The notes beneath the pieces are model-generated. The model was given only the letters and a program-made list of their open reading frames with translations. It was not told the DNA's origin and searched no databases. A stretch of 64,000 bases of DNA from Hofstenia miamia (Eukaryota > Xenacoelomorpha > Acoela): assembly GCA_004352715.1 (NCBI GenBank), contig SCFE01000036.1:782358-846357 (forward strand), written 5' to 3'. Of the stretch, positions 34,023 to 45,630 are shown piece by piece (the first letter of the stretch is position 1; each line of letters opens with the position of its first letter). The position numbers and the translations under genes are program-made.

Positions 34023-34273
34023 AAAAACTTTTCATATGCTCTGAGAAATATGGCATCCCAACAATCTATGAATTGGTTGTACTTTTCATGATGAGCAAAT
34101 CTTAAATTTTCGAAATTTGTTAAATTGTAAATTTGCTTCAAAGTAAACACTTCTTCATTAGAAAATATGTGGAAGTTTAATTGTATGAATGATAGAATAA
34201 GACTTATGGCATTGGTCTTTTTACCAACATATGGAACCTTCAAATCAACATACAGAACGTTGAGGCCGAACAT
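34023..34273 (-). CDS. possible coding exon, unidentified
   Basis: The minus strand is open from ATG 34,273 (MFGLNVLYVDLKVPYVGKK), through EEVFTLKQIYNLTNFENLRF and YNQFIDCWDAIFLRAYEKF, to a good donor gtaagg at 34,022. The composition looks protein-like, but joining it to the next acceptor (33,928) gives only about a dozen more codons, so it may be a final-but-one exon or a false call. No family recognised. Confidence 0.3.
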
Positions 34274-35390
34274 AACACATCTTTATGACAAGATGAACAA
34301 AAATTATGCATGAATGAAATGTAAGTATCAAATACATCAAAAAGGGCATCAAAATACATTCTTTGAATTAAAAAAGTTGTATTCTAGGCAAAGTGATAAA
34401 AAGTTATGAAAATTATTCAGCTAAATATTTCAATGTACATATGATAAAATTTTGACTGACCCATCTAATATTATTAATCTTCCTACCTCATTCATGCTAA
34501 ATTTTTGTTGATCTTGTCATAAAGATATGCTATGTCAATCTCAAGGTTCTGCATGTCGGTTTAAAGATTCTTTATGTCAGAAATAAGTTTTAACCGACTT
34601 ATGGTGGAATAGAGCAAAAACAATATAATTACATTAAATGGAGTACCTCAAAGGTTGTTACTTGAAATGGATACTACATTTTTCAAAACAAATACCTAAT
34701 ACTTCAAAACATATACTGATTAAGAAAGGTGTATAAGGGACAGCGACTTGATGGACATCAAATATTAGAAAGTGTTTTAAGCAATGACCATGAAACTATA
34801 TTTTCACTATTTCTGCTCTTTTAATAAATCTATTATTGTAGAATTTTTGGGCAACAATATTCTGCATGACTATATAAAGCACACTTTCAAAAAATCTGTG
34901 TCTAAATGCCATTACATTAAAAATGATATTTTACCATTTTAATTGGCTAAAGCCTTATTTGCTCAGCAATAACAGTATCCATTGGTTGGTTCTTGAATCT
35001 GTCAATTCATAATCTTATGGCTGTCAGAATTTATCTTACAGCTGTCAGAAAAAGATGTAACTATGGAAATCACTTTTAGCCAATAGCATTAATAAAAAAA
35101 CATTATCAATATGGTAAATAGTAAAATACTTAAAAATTATAAAATATCTTTTGAAGTTTAAATAATTGATTAATGTGAAACCTTTGAAAAATTTAAAAAA
35201 TTATATATGTAGGAAGCAAGTGAAATGTTAAATTAATGCCTTTCACATATAGTTACCATTTTGACTAGATGTCTCTTAAGCAATGTCCCAATTAAGCTTA
35301 TTTTAAACAAAAACGACTTTTTTGACAGTTCGAAAATTGTTACATGTCAGATAGTCACAGAATATATTGACTCGTCTATGGGGGGAACAT
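34274..35390. other. no recognisable gene
   Basis: AT-rich sequence; nothing supported. Confidence 0.5.
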
Positions 35391-35509
35391 GAATAAGTCA
35401 TACAGGAATAAGTCATACAGGAATAAGTCCTACATGAATAAGTCATACAAGAATAAGTCATACAGGAATAAGTCCTACAGTAATAAGTCCTACAATAATA
35501 AATCATACA
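35391..35509. repeat. 15-bp minisatellite
   Basis: About eight tandem copies of gaataagtcatacag with variants (tcctaca, tcataca). Because the period is a multiple of three, the minus strand appears as a repetitive pseudo-protein; this is not a gene. Confidence 0.9.
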
Positions 35510-36229
35510 CTTGTTTTAATGGGAATTAGATATTAATGTAATAGGAATGTTTAGAGAAATGGGTTTCAAGAATCACAATCAAATTTTTATAGCTGTTTTG
35601 TAAATTCAAAACTCGAGGTCAAGATGTAGTTTTGAAAATTTGAAATCTCAAAAAGCCTGGAACTTATAGGATGAGTATCTAGAAACCAGTTAAATATTTG
35701 AAAAAATATACGAAAAGTGTAGTGTCATGCCTATACAGGTCATTGGTGCAATTCCAATGTGTTCAAAAAACTGTTCAACCTATTTATGCAAATAAGGACT
35801 CAACAGGAGTTGAACCTGCGTATTACCATTGAAGATGGTAGTGTTCCACAACATGAATCTGCAAATATTTTGATAAAATTCTACTTAGATATCATTGGAA
35901 TAGCTAAATTATACTTAATTGCATCTATGCATAAATATTAAATAAAGCAGTTGCAATTAAAGGATAAATTAGAATACATAAATTGATGCAAATGTTCTAA
36001 GAAGTGTTCATTTATTATTAACAGTACTAAACGTCAATTCATAGATTCACTGGGAACCTACAATTGTCCATACAAATGTACAGCTGTGCTTACAACTAAT
36101 CTATATACAAGCCAAATTTTATTTAAGGAAAGGAACATATTTCTATTAATAAAACATTTGAGATGCTTAAAATAACTAAGAAGGAAAAAACAAATAAAAG
36201 TTTTAAAAAGATTTTAAAAAACAAAATAT
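35510..36229. other. no recognisable gene
   Basis: AT-rich sequence; a 60-codon ORF at 35,759-35,941 has no recognisable motif. Confidence 0.45.
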
Positions 36230-36662
36230 TTAACATTTCAAAATTTTTGAAAAGGATGGGTTTCTATTTATGACTGTATGCGGAAACATCGAAATTGCAT
36301 TTTCACTGAAACACTTCATCAAATGTTCACATGGATTTAAAAAATTAACTTTTCCAGGATTGAATCCAAATGCAATTGAAGTTAGGAATGCAATAGCATA
36401 TATGCCACAATCATAACAATTATTTTGCTGCTGCACATTCACATGGAAAAATTCACCAGATTCAATTCCAGTGAATTTCAAAAATTTCCTATAATTGTCC
36501 ATTGCTAAAGTTGAAGAAAGAGAGTCAAATACAAGAAGTTCCTGAATAGGAAAATTTAAATGGCAAACCAAAATCCAATTATTTTTGTTAACATGAAATA
36601 TTTGGCTGAAATTTGTGTAGAATATAGGCTGGTATGCACTTCCTATTATTATTGGATCACAA
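36230..36662 (-). pseudogene. Ulp1/C48-type cysteine protease domain, C-terminal part
   Basis: The minus-strand frame is open from about 36,662 to the stop at 36,230. It contains the C48 landmarks in order: FHVNKNNWILVCHLN (position of the catalytic His-Trp), LLVFDSLSS (catalytic Asp), and QQQNNCYDCGIYAIAFLTSI (oxyanion Gln and catalytic Cys before Gly). The ending ...MKCFSENAISMFP is typical of the domesticated or transposon-borne Ulp1 proteins common in invertebrates. The expected His before Trp reads Asn, so activity is doubtful. No start or N-terminal domain is visible. It is probably part of a DNA transposon such as a KDZ- or MULE-type element (inference). Confidence 0.6.
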
Positions 36663-37314
36663 AATCATTCCGAAAAAATGGGAAATCTTTCACTAATTAA
36701 TGTGTGGGCACGATTAATGTGTTCACTGTTAAGCCATTCAGTAGCATTCAAAGAGAGCAAAGTAATTTGTGTAGTATTATTATTGACATCAATTTTCTGA
36801 GGGAAATCACACTGAGCTTCATCTTCGGGAAAATTATAAAAACCTTCTTCTTCTTCTTCTTCTTAAGAAATCGAGTTTATCAATACGCCCAAGTGAAAGT
36901 AATTTGGCAGCTCATTGAATTTTTTTGTCATTATAGTGTAGAGTCAATCAGGGAAATTTTTGTGATTATTATTATTTTTTATTTCGATTGTATTGACGTC
37001 ATCATGACGTAATATTTAATTTCGATCTTGGGTTTACGAAAGCTAGTTATCTTTATATGTCCCCTTGATTGGTGCTAAATGTGTTGCTCAAATTTAATTC
37101 GCGAGGGAAAATTGATGACATGACCATCTTGTGATTAACTGTAGTTGTAAACAAAGACAGGTAATTATTTGAAATTGTATAAATTGAGAAACAATGTAGA
37201 GAAAGGTCAATAGATTTTATCTAGTCTCAATTACTGTTCACTTTCTTTTCCATTATTTGATTATTGTTTTTTGAATATGAAAATAATTGCATAAGTGTGG
37301 CAACAATTTGGGAG
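36663..37314. other. no recognisable gene; (TTC)n at 36,842-36,864
   Basis: Contains a short TTC microsatellite; otherwise unassigned sequence upstream of the gypsy 5' LTR. Confidence 0.5.
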
Positions 37315-37853
37315 TGCTTTCTCAAAGTACAGGACAACACATAGCTTGTGGAGATCAGCAGATCTTACCAGCCCAAATTGTGGACCTATTAGGTTATGGA
37401 TACGGTTACGCATAAGGCAATAATAAAACTTTTGTTTGATGTTCAACATGTACATGCACCTATACTGTATGACACTGTGATGATACTATGCTGTTGGCTA
37501 GCATGAATGTCTGGCAATTACAGACTATTGTTTAGTGAGCTGGGAGATAGCAATGAAAATGAGATGTTTATTTTGTCTATGAGATAGAAATTAAGAAGTG
37601 AGACAAATAGGTTTGCACCATGCACTCAGTCAAGCACTACAATGTTCCTGAAGACTTTGCTTCAGCTGGAAGCCATGTGAGTTGGTCATCTTGGAGTTAC
37701 CTAAAGTATTGATTATTTGGATGAATTACCAATGTTTATATAAGTTCTCTCTCTACCCGTTTTCCCAGAATCAGGGCTCTAATCATATCTCTATGTAAAA
37801 CCTTCTGCAGAGTCAATTGGTTTTCTAGTGTAATTACAGCCCACAATTCTACA
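37315..37853 (+). repeat. gypsy 5' LTR, 539 bp
   Basis: Begins TGCTTTCTC and ends ATTCTACA, directly before the primer-binding site. The left boundary is set by comparison with the 3' LTR start after the polypurine tract at 45,293. Confidence 0.8.
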
Positions 37854-37871
37854 TGGCGACCATGACAGGAC
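37854..37871 (+). promoter_or_regulatory. tRNA primer-binding site
   Basis: tggcgaccatgacaggac immediately follows the LTR; TGG pairs with the CCA end of the primer tRNA. The inverted relative has tggtgattgtgacagag at the same place; the differences are mostly C-to-T or G-to-A. Confidence 0.75.
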
Positions 37872-38226
37872 GCTGACATGATAATGAACTAAGTTCTTTG
37901 TGTCTCTTTCGATGGTTTGGATTTCATTTAGTGTTCATTTTGGGGTATGTCAGCTGGGATGGTTGTTTCCCCTGACTGCAGTTTGGATTTCAGAGTAAAT
38001 CTGCCAATTGATGTTTAACTGGCAAGTTGCTACTTATTACAAGTCTTTTCTTTTGTGTCTTAGTGTTACCATGTTGGATTTATAACCAAATGCCACTGTA
38101 TCTTACCTTTGGGCTCGTATCCTGTGATTTTTTATGAGCTGTGCATTTCTTTTGTGTTTGGAAAGTGCTCCCATCTGTCAGTTTTAGTAATTATTGTTTT
38201 TTGTTTGTTGTTCAATTCTTAGTTAA

Positions 38227-39990
38227 ATGGATTGAAGTCATACTGTTACTTACTCTCCTACTTTTGGGACTTCTCCAGATCAGAGTGTCCCCTGTGCAAG
38301 TGCTGGTAACCAGGATGTTGCCCCTTGCACTGTTGGATCGTTGTTAAATTTCTCTTCTCCTACCTCTCCCACCCAAATTGCTCAAAGGCGAGATCAGAAT
38401 GCTTCAACAGTTCCATATCAGAATGTTGGTAATGGCAGTCCCAGTCTCCAGCAACATTTCCATTGAGTATTGAATACGCAAAATGCTCCCCTGATTCCAT
38501 TTCATCCCTATAGCCATGCTTATAATGTTATGCACTCCATACCACATTTTGATACTCAGCAAATGGAGATTGAGCATCTGAAAGATGCCTTATCACAGCA
38601 AGTATCCATGAGAATGGAAAGTGAGCAACAAGTCGAGTCTCTCCAAGCTGAACTGAACACCCAACATGTTGCTTACCAGAAGATGAAAATGCGAATGCTA
38701 AAAGCCACTGTTGCATTAGAGTTACAAATTCACAAACTAAAAAATAATATTGCAAAGTCAGAGGAATCTCAACTAATGAAACCCTCCACAGACAACTTTG
38801 TTACCCATGCTACATTAAATGAAGCTTTAGGGGACTGGGCTGAGAGGATCACTGATCAATTGACACAGATGATTCAATTAGGAGGAGGTGGAAACCACGC
38901 CATCTTAGGTGCACCTATACCCTCTCAGTGTGAAGAAAGTACAATGATAACTCCCCCAACTTCAGTTTCATCTTGTGTTCCCTCTTTGGCTTCTCATCCT
39001 ACAGTTATGCAGGTTGCACTCACTCAGCCATCCACTCTTGCTACTGTGGCCACCCCTCAAATCAGGTACGCTCTTGCAGTCCATGATCATCCTTTGTGCA
39101 CTACTGTGGTACCAACAGTGAAAGAACACATTAGTGACACCACTAGTCTGTTACATGATAAAACCTCAGATAGGCGACCACGATTTCGTCAGTCAATTCT
39201 TCCTCCTGATACACCTGGACAAGTACTGGTGCTCAGCAAACATTCTGTGCTGCCTAAGTTTACTGGACAAATCGGAGCAGTTTCTCAATCCTTTGATGAG
39301 TGGTTCTTTTTATTTGAACTCCATATGAAACATTACAAAACCTTGCAAGAAAGTGCCATATCACAGTTCCCCCTGTATTTAAGTGGGTTGGCATACAACC
39401 AATATATGATGTTAGACCACAATGTCAAGACGGACTATCAGTTATTAGTTGGGTTTTTCGAGGATCACTATCAAGCCCCTCACATAAAGCACCAATACAA
39501 AACTTTATTGTGTGATATGTCTTTTAAGAGAGGGGATGACATTCATAATTATATCATGCAAGTTGAAAGATTGTTTTGATTAAGTAGCTTGTCTCCTGAA
39601 TACTCTCAGCCTGACCTCTTCTCTTATATTTGTCGAGGTTTTCCCCCTTTGATTCATAGTCACCTGGAAATGAAATGTGATCTGGAGGATAGCCTTCATG
39701 AAATTATTAGAAAGGCAATCAGTGTTGTTTATATGATTTATAACTCTAGTTAAATTGATAAAGACCTTCATGAATTAGCCGGGTTAAAAGTGAGATCTGA
39801 ACCAAAGAAAACAATTATGAAGAAAGAGTTTGACATGGCCAACTCCTTTAAACCATGCCCAGGATGTATTGGTGATCACTAACCTGATAAAGAAAAACCT
39901 GATTCCTGTGGAAATGAATGGACAAATTATTAATGCCACTATTGACACTGGAGTGGCTGCCTCAATCATCAGTGATTAATGTTGCAAGGA
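38227..39990 (+). pseudogene. gypsy Gag
   Basis: The likely start is ATG 38,227, with a TGA already at codon 3 and another at 38,465. The main open part (38,470-39,579) has a Gln/Glu-rich coiled coil (EIEHLKDALSQQVSMRMESE), a Ser/Thr/Pro-rich linker, then a capsid-like helical region (LPKFTGQIGAVSQSFDEWFF, AYNQYMMLDHNVKTDYQLLV, HQYKTLLCDMSFKRGDD). After TGA 39,577 it continues LSPEYSQPDLFSYICRG to a degenerate zinc-knuckle-like KPCPGCIGDH near 39,870. The inverted copy has Cys where this copy has TGA 39,577. Function: particle assembly and RNA packaging. Confidence 0.8.
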
Positions 39991-42900
39991 TGTATGTTTT
40001 ACCTGTGATGCAGTAAATCCTTCATTTGATATTAAACTCATTGATGCTTCAGGAAATTTAATTTCATTGAAAGGGAAGTTACAAAATGCAGTCTTGAAGA
40101 TTTGAAGACAACAGTTCAAAGTGGATCTCATTGTTATTGATACAGCTAACCATAAACTTCCATATGATTTGATTTTGGGGAATGATTTTTTGGAAAGGAA
40201 TTCATGTGTGATTGATTACAAAAGTAATACTATATCTATAAAAGATCAGGAGACCACTCAGTTAGCTAACATTCCCAAATGAGAAGTTGTGTTTAATCTA
40301 GTTGAGCCTGTCCACTTAGAAGCTAAACATTGGACCTGAGTAGCCGTATTTTCTAGTCCTGATATTAGTGGAGAGGTCATGATAGTGGGCCAAAGCAGCA
40401 AATACATTAAAGGCATCTCTTTTTCGCCTGATCTATGTAAAGTAACCACAGGAAAGACCTATGTGACTATACTTAATGGATCAACACGTCCTGTATGATT
40501 TGATGGATCAAATTTACAGATAATAGGAGTACCCATTCAGGTAGAGAGTATAGAGACTTCTTGTTTACCTATATGTACTGCCATTCATGATCTCGAAGAG
40601 CTCTCTAGTGTAAAGATCCCTACCGTAAATAGTGAGACCCACTCACATTTAAATGACCAGGAGAAGAAATCACTCATTTCTATACTCCAGAGTAAAAGCA
40701 AAGTGTTCAATTATGGTACGATAAGTGTGGAGCAAGCAATTGGAGAAGAGCATGCAATTGAGGTAAAGCAGGACAGACCTATTTGATTACCTGTCCGCAG
40801 GGTTCCAGAAAATCTCAAATCGGAATATGAGAAAATTCTGAAGGATCTAATCAAAAGCGGGATAATTCAAGGGAGTAATAGTCCCTATGCAGCCCCCACT
40901 GTGTTCATCCAGCAAGGGGAAAAGTACAGATTATGTATTGATTTTAGAAAGTTGAATGATGTTACCATAAAAGACGCTTATCCTTTGCCCAGAATCAAAG
41001 ATTTACTGTATGACGCCAGTAGGTATAAATTCTTTTCCTGCCTTGATTTGTGTAAAGCATATTGGCAGGTACTGATGCATCTATCCAACATTCCAAAAAC
41101 TGCATTCATTACGCCATATGGTCTGTACAAATGGAAGTATATGGCCTTTGGGTTGTGTAATGCCCCAGTGACATTTCATTGTTATGTTACCAAAGTACTA
41201 ACCAACAAGTCTAACATACTCAAGCCTGGGATATCAGCATATATTGATGATATACTAGTAGCAAGTGAGACTTTTGGTGAACATCTTGAAAAACTACATC
41301 GAACATTAGAATTGTTGCAGAAAGCTGGACTTAAAGTGAATGGTAATAAGTGCTCTTTGGCACAGATTAAAGTTAAATTTCTGGGCAGGGTGATAGAACA
41401 TGGAAAGATCTCAATAAAAACAAATACTAAGCAGTTTCTAGAGAAGATTGAGACACCTAGAAGTAGGAAAGATGTGCAGAGACTAATGGGATTTCTAAAT
41501 TATTACGGAATGTTCATCCCAGATTTAGCCAAGAAAACAAAATCCATCTCTCAACTACTTAAAAAGTCTAACAAATTCAGATGGACATGGACAGAGCAGG
41601 AGGTGCTGGAGAAAATAAAAACCGAGCTTAAAAAGATCCCGTCATTAAATACCCCTGATTATAATAAAGATTTTATTGTAGACTGTGATGCTAGCACTGT
41701 AGCCATTAGTGGCGTGTTGAGTCAAGAAATAAACGGAGTAGAAAGTCCTGTTCAGTATTTTAGCAGAAAACTAAGAGCTGCTGAGAAAAATTATGGAGCC
41801 ACCAAGTGTGAAATGTTAGCCTTAGTGGAGTCGCTCAAGAAGTTCCGATACTTCATCTTAGGACGTAAATTCATCGTACATACCAACAATAGTGCACTGG
41901 CTTGGCTTAAGAAATTCTCAGGAGATAAGTCCAATATAGTCGCTAGATGGATAGAATACCTGAATGATTTTTCTTTTTCAATAAAACATCATCCTGGACG
42001 TTTACATTTGAATGCTGACTATTGGACGGCACTGCCCAGTTATGAAAGAGATCTAAAAAAGCCAGCTGGGGAGAAAATTTTTATTGGATGCACAGCCCAG
42101 TTATGAGAGAGATCTAAAAAAGCCAGCTGGGGAGAAAATCCCGTTTGGATTCATACCTCACACTGAGTATGAGTTGATCCCTGAGATAAATGCTGACAGG
42201 AATGGAAAGGAAATTTTACCAATATTAATACGAGAGGAGATATCTGAAGAGGAGATCATTAAGCATCAACAGAATGATCTGATACTGTCCAATATTATGA
42301 AAAGGATGAAGGACCCCTTTTTCCCACTTTCCCCAACTGCAACTCGTTATTACAATCAATATAACTGGATGGTGACAGATAAAGGACTACTATATGCTAA
42401 AAGTAGAAATAATCGTCTCGAGATTCCTGAATATTTTAAGAGAGATCTCGTGAGAAGAGTTCATGAGAAGGGACATTTAGGAATCTTACAAACTGAAAAG
42501 ACGTTTAATTCCCAGTATGTTACCATTGGGATTAGATCTGATCCCAGTACATTACCATTGGGATTAGATCTGCAGTTCAGGATGTGATAGATAAATGTGG
42601 AAAGTGTCTGTTGAACAACTCCTCTCATTTCCCAGAACAAAGAGCTGAATTAGAATGTCATGCTGCCACTAGCCCCAACGAAGTTGTGCATATGGATCTG
42701 GAACAATTATCTTGGGATGACGATGGATTTCAATATCTACTAGTGATAGTGGATCATTTCACCAAATATGCTAGAATAATTCCAATGGACAGAACACATG
42801 CAGAAAGAGTAGCTGATAAAATTGTAAAGGAATGGATTTTAAAATATGGCCCCATGTCTCGACTTGTTTCAGATCATGGTCCACAATTTGAAAACAATTT

Positions 42901-43774
42901 GATGAAAGCCCTTATGTCTGAATTAGAAATAATACACGATTTTACTACCACATACCACCCTCAAGCAAATGGTTTAGTGGAATGGCTAAATAGAACTCTA
43001 ATAAAATTGATCAGGGTGGCCTTGTTGTGAGTAGCAGGGAAAAATTGGCGATGTGTAATAGAAGGCATTGAATTTTTTTATAATACATCAGTTCATTCCA
43101 CAACTGGAGTCAGTCCATTTAAAGCTATGTTTGGTCGTGAAGCATTAACCTCTTTATCAATGATGTATCCTAACTACTCAGAAATTACCTTAGAAAAATA
43201 TGTAAATCATTTGTTATGTGATATGCAGCAGATTCACTTAACCATATGTCACAACACTAGTCAATCTAGTATTTGACAAAAAAGAATTTTTAATAAAAAA
43301 TTGTATGGTGAACTGCATCAGCAGGGAGATAAAGTTTTTGCATATCTACCTTGAGTGACAACAGACCACAATCAAGTAAGGAAATTAGCCAACAATTGGC
43401 AAGGACCATTCACTGTAGAGAAAGTGCTCAACCACAACACTTATATGCTTAATAATGGTAAAAAAGTACACTTTCAGAGATTAAAACAAACAATCAAAGA
43501 TATTGAGAATGTACTCATTGATGATAATGATGAATTTACACTAATTGATAATGGTATCAATGTATTTGAAACTTATGATAATTTAACTGAATTTGCTGAG
43601 GAAGATTTTTACGATACCAATTTTGAAACTGATATTTTAAATAATTGTGGCCAATGTGTTTTGCCCTTAAGGCGTGCCAGAGACAATCAAACTTACGATC
43701 CCAATATTTGGGACCTTAACCTTATAGATATGTTTAGGAATGATACTGATAGGGAAGAAAAAATGANATATTGA
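39850..43774 (+). pseudogene. gypsy Pol (protease, RT, RNase H, integrase)
   Basis: Protease: ATIDTGVAASIIS with Asp-Thr-Gly at 39,944, then LPYDLILGNDFL. Reverse transcriptase (about 40,790-41,450): KYRLCIDFRKLNDVT, FSCLDLCKAYWQV, AFGLCNAPVTF, and the active site YIDDIL (41,240). RNase H: DCDAS (41,681), then KCEMLALVESLKKFRYFILG. Integrase: VHEKGHLG and CGKCL zinc residues (42,460-42,610), and catalytic D at HMDLEQL (42,695), SDHGPQF (42,872) and VEWLNRT (42,980), giving D-x35-E. C-terminus: LANNWQGPFTVEKV. Stops are TGA at 40,103, 40,280, 40,337, 40,496, 40,784, 43,028, 43,275 and 43,352, and one TAA at 39,977. Frame is also lost at duplications near 42,095 and 42,543. Confidence 0.92.
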
Positions 43775-44009
43775 ATTCACACTAATTGATAATGGTATTG
43801 ATGTATTTGAAACTTATGATAATTTAACCAAGTTTGCTGAGGAAGATTTTTACGATACCGATTTTGAGACTGATATTGTAAATAATTGTGGCCAATGAGT
43901 TTTGCCCTTGAGGCGTGCCAGAGACAATCAAACTTACGATCCCAATATTTGGGACCTTAACCTTATAGATATGTTTAGGAATGATACTGATAGGGAAGAA
44001 AAAATGAGA
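43531..44009 (+). repeat. diverged direct duplication joined at a single N
   Basis: About 236 bp left of the N (43,767) recurs on the right with roughly eight substitutions (for example tgtgtt versus tgagtt). The divergence suggests two alleles or two genomic copies of the element were concatenated. The Pol C-terminus is therefore chimeric in this assembly. Confidence 0.8.
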
Positions 44010-44359
44010 GTTGCCAGCTCCTCCACCCTGTTGACGTGTGAGAAGGAGAATGGAGGTTAGCAGAAATGATGGCACATCCTCATCTAGGCGTGGGAGACAC
44101 GTATCTCCACTTGATGAGGCGCATGAAAACAAAAGAGGACGACATGAAGGTGCTGAGCAGAGTCCTATCCCATGTGGGCGCACATAGCTCCACAATTAGG
44201 AGAGCAGACAGCAACAACACTGTCCTCATCTTGCTACTATGTGGGGAGACACGTATCTCAAAGTGCGCAAGCAGAGCTGGCACCTAAAACTCACAAACTC
44301 TTAAAACTCAAAACATACATGCCCCATTTAGTGTTTTACAAAATGTAAATACCTCCCCA

Positions 44360-45276
44360 ATGAGTGACTCAATAGTCCCCTCGACCTCTATTAGCTCCTC
44401 TACAGTCACTTCAACAGTAAGATCTAGGAAAACAGAAGAGAGAAGGAAGAAGATGTCTAAAGTTGGTGAAGAAACACTACACCTCTACTTCATAGCTACA
44501 TGTTGAGCTGTACATTACATTCACAATAACATATTTGAAGAAGCACAGAATCGATTAAGATGGACTTACAATACCAAAAAGTTAGATTGCTCTATTGATA
44601 TCATACCTTTTATAATTGATGCAGAGAGAAGTCCAAAAATAAATACAATCATATGCTATGACTCGAAAATGCTTGAAGGAATTAGTTGTTTATATTGGTG
44701 AAGTACTGTGCATATTTCTTTCGACAAGGACTTCCCAATTTACAATTTATGCCAATTTTTAAACAATGGAAGCACTCTAGGAGTTTAGAATGCTTTAATA
44801 TAGATTTTCCCAATCTTTTAGTAATCTATTTCTTCAGAATAAATGAAGTACAAGAGTTCTGTTCTTTATTTATGGATCATGCAACCCAAATGGGGTCATT
44901 AAGAGATGTGTTTGAACACTTTTACACAGATACCACTATTTGAGCCAAGGATGCTCATACGTCTGATAGGGATGCCTTGATGATGTTAATGATTGCATTG
45001 AAAGGATTTCGCATATATGAAAAATTATTTGACACATTCACCCACCTTTTAAATAATCTATGGAAGAATTGTCCCATCAGTGATAGATTGCCTACTCTAT
45101 GATACTTCAAGTTAAGAGATGAAGTCGTTACTCAGAGAGAGGTATTAATGCAACTCTCACGTGAGCCTCAGTATGCTGAATTAAAAGAATGGGAAGGAGA
45201 ATTAGCCATGGAAATGTTCCGAGCCTCCCAACAAATAGTCTCAGGTCCCACTCTCCACCTACTACCACAGAATTAA
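44360..45276 (+). pseudogene. extra third ORF of the gypsy element, unknown function
   Basis: Between integrase and the polypurine tract there are about 300 codons in the sense direction. ATG 44,360 opens MSDSIVPSTSISSSTVTSTV, then EERRKKMSKVGEETLHLYF. After a frame shift near 44,770 it reads NEVQEFCSLFMDHATQMGSL, DALMMLMIALKGFRIYEKLF and YAELKEWEGELAMEMFRASQ. It ends at TAA 45,274, a few bases before the polypurine tract. Internal stops (44,503; 44,699; 44,941; 45,100) are all TGA. It is helical, charged, and without signal peptide, transmembrane segment or cleavage site, so an envelope-type glycoprotein is unlikely. No family recognised. Confidence 0.5.
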
Positions 45277-45280
45277 TTTG

Positions 45281-45292
45281 AGCAAAGGGGGG
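45281..45292 (+). promoter_or_regulatory. polypurine tract
   Basis: agcaaagggggg directly before TGCTTTCTC, the first bases of the LTR; plus-strand primer site of the gypsy element. Confidence 0.8.
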
Positions 45293-45318
45293 TGCTTTCT
45301 CAAAGTACAGGGCGACAC
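45293..45318 (+). repeat. gypsy 3' LTR stub
   Basis: tgctttctcaaagtacaggg matches the 5' LTR start; similarity stops after about 26 bp (cgacac versus caacac, then unrelated sequence). The rest of the LTR was deleted or lost in assembly. Confidence 0.75.
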
Positions 45319-45630
45319 TTGGAAATCCAAAATATATTGGCATTCTCTCCAATGCTATGATTTAGAAACTCTAGCAATATGAGATTTATTTTTAAAAATT
45401 CTCAATCTCTATATGATTTTAAAACATTTATTAGGGAAATTGAGTTAAAATCCGGTTTTCCTAATTGCATATTGCGAGATATAGAAAATGTATATTTGAA
45501 TAAAATGAGTAAATCGCCTTGAAAAATATTTTATTTGTATACAAAGAAAATGTTCCTAAGTTGTTTTAACACCTAATATACAAAATGTAAAATAAAAATC
45601 AGTGGTATATACATATTTATTCTAAATAAA

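Larger units (their letters stand above)
37315..45318 (+). mobile_element. Ty3/gypsy LTR retrotransposon, nearly full length, dead
   Basis: The order is 5' LTR, primer-binding site, Gag, protease, reverse transcriptase, RNase H, integrase, an extra ORF, polypurine tract, 3' LTR stub. Integrase after RNase H is the Ty3/gypsy arrangement. Both LTR starts share tgctttctcaaagtacagg. The 3' LTR is cut after about 26 bp, so no target duplication can be seen. In-frame stops, two small tandem duplications and a mis-joined segment at 43,767 make it non-functional. A related element lies inverted at 47.9-50.1 kb. Confidence 0.92.

Noticed and set aside
33809-34273. A two-exon minus-strand gene joining 34,273-34,023 to 33,927-33,809
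   Set aside because: On recounting, the exon phase does not match the long open frame of the second segment; the join gives a stop after about a dozen codons.
35303-35506. Minus-strand ORF with a repeated Cys-x-Thr-Tyr-Ser pattern
   Set aside because: Produced by the 15-bp minisatellite, whose period is a multiple of three; no gene signals.
35391-35509. Possible CRISPR-like array
   Set aside because: Units are contiguous with no spacers; the genome is eukaryotic.
38227-45276. A nuclear alternative genetic code with TGA as sense
   Set aside because: Host-like exons (ERG) use TGT/TGC and TGG normally, and three TAA stops and frameshifts also occur, so decay is the simpler explanation; kept only as a codon-bias observation.
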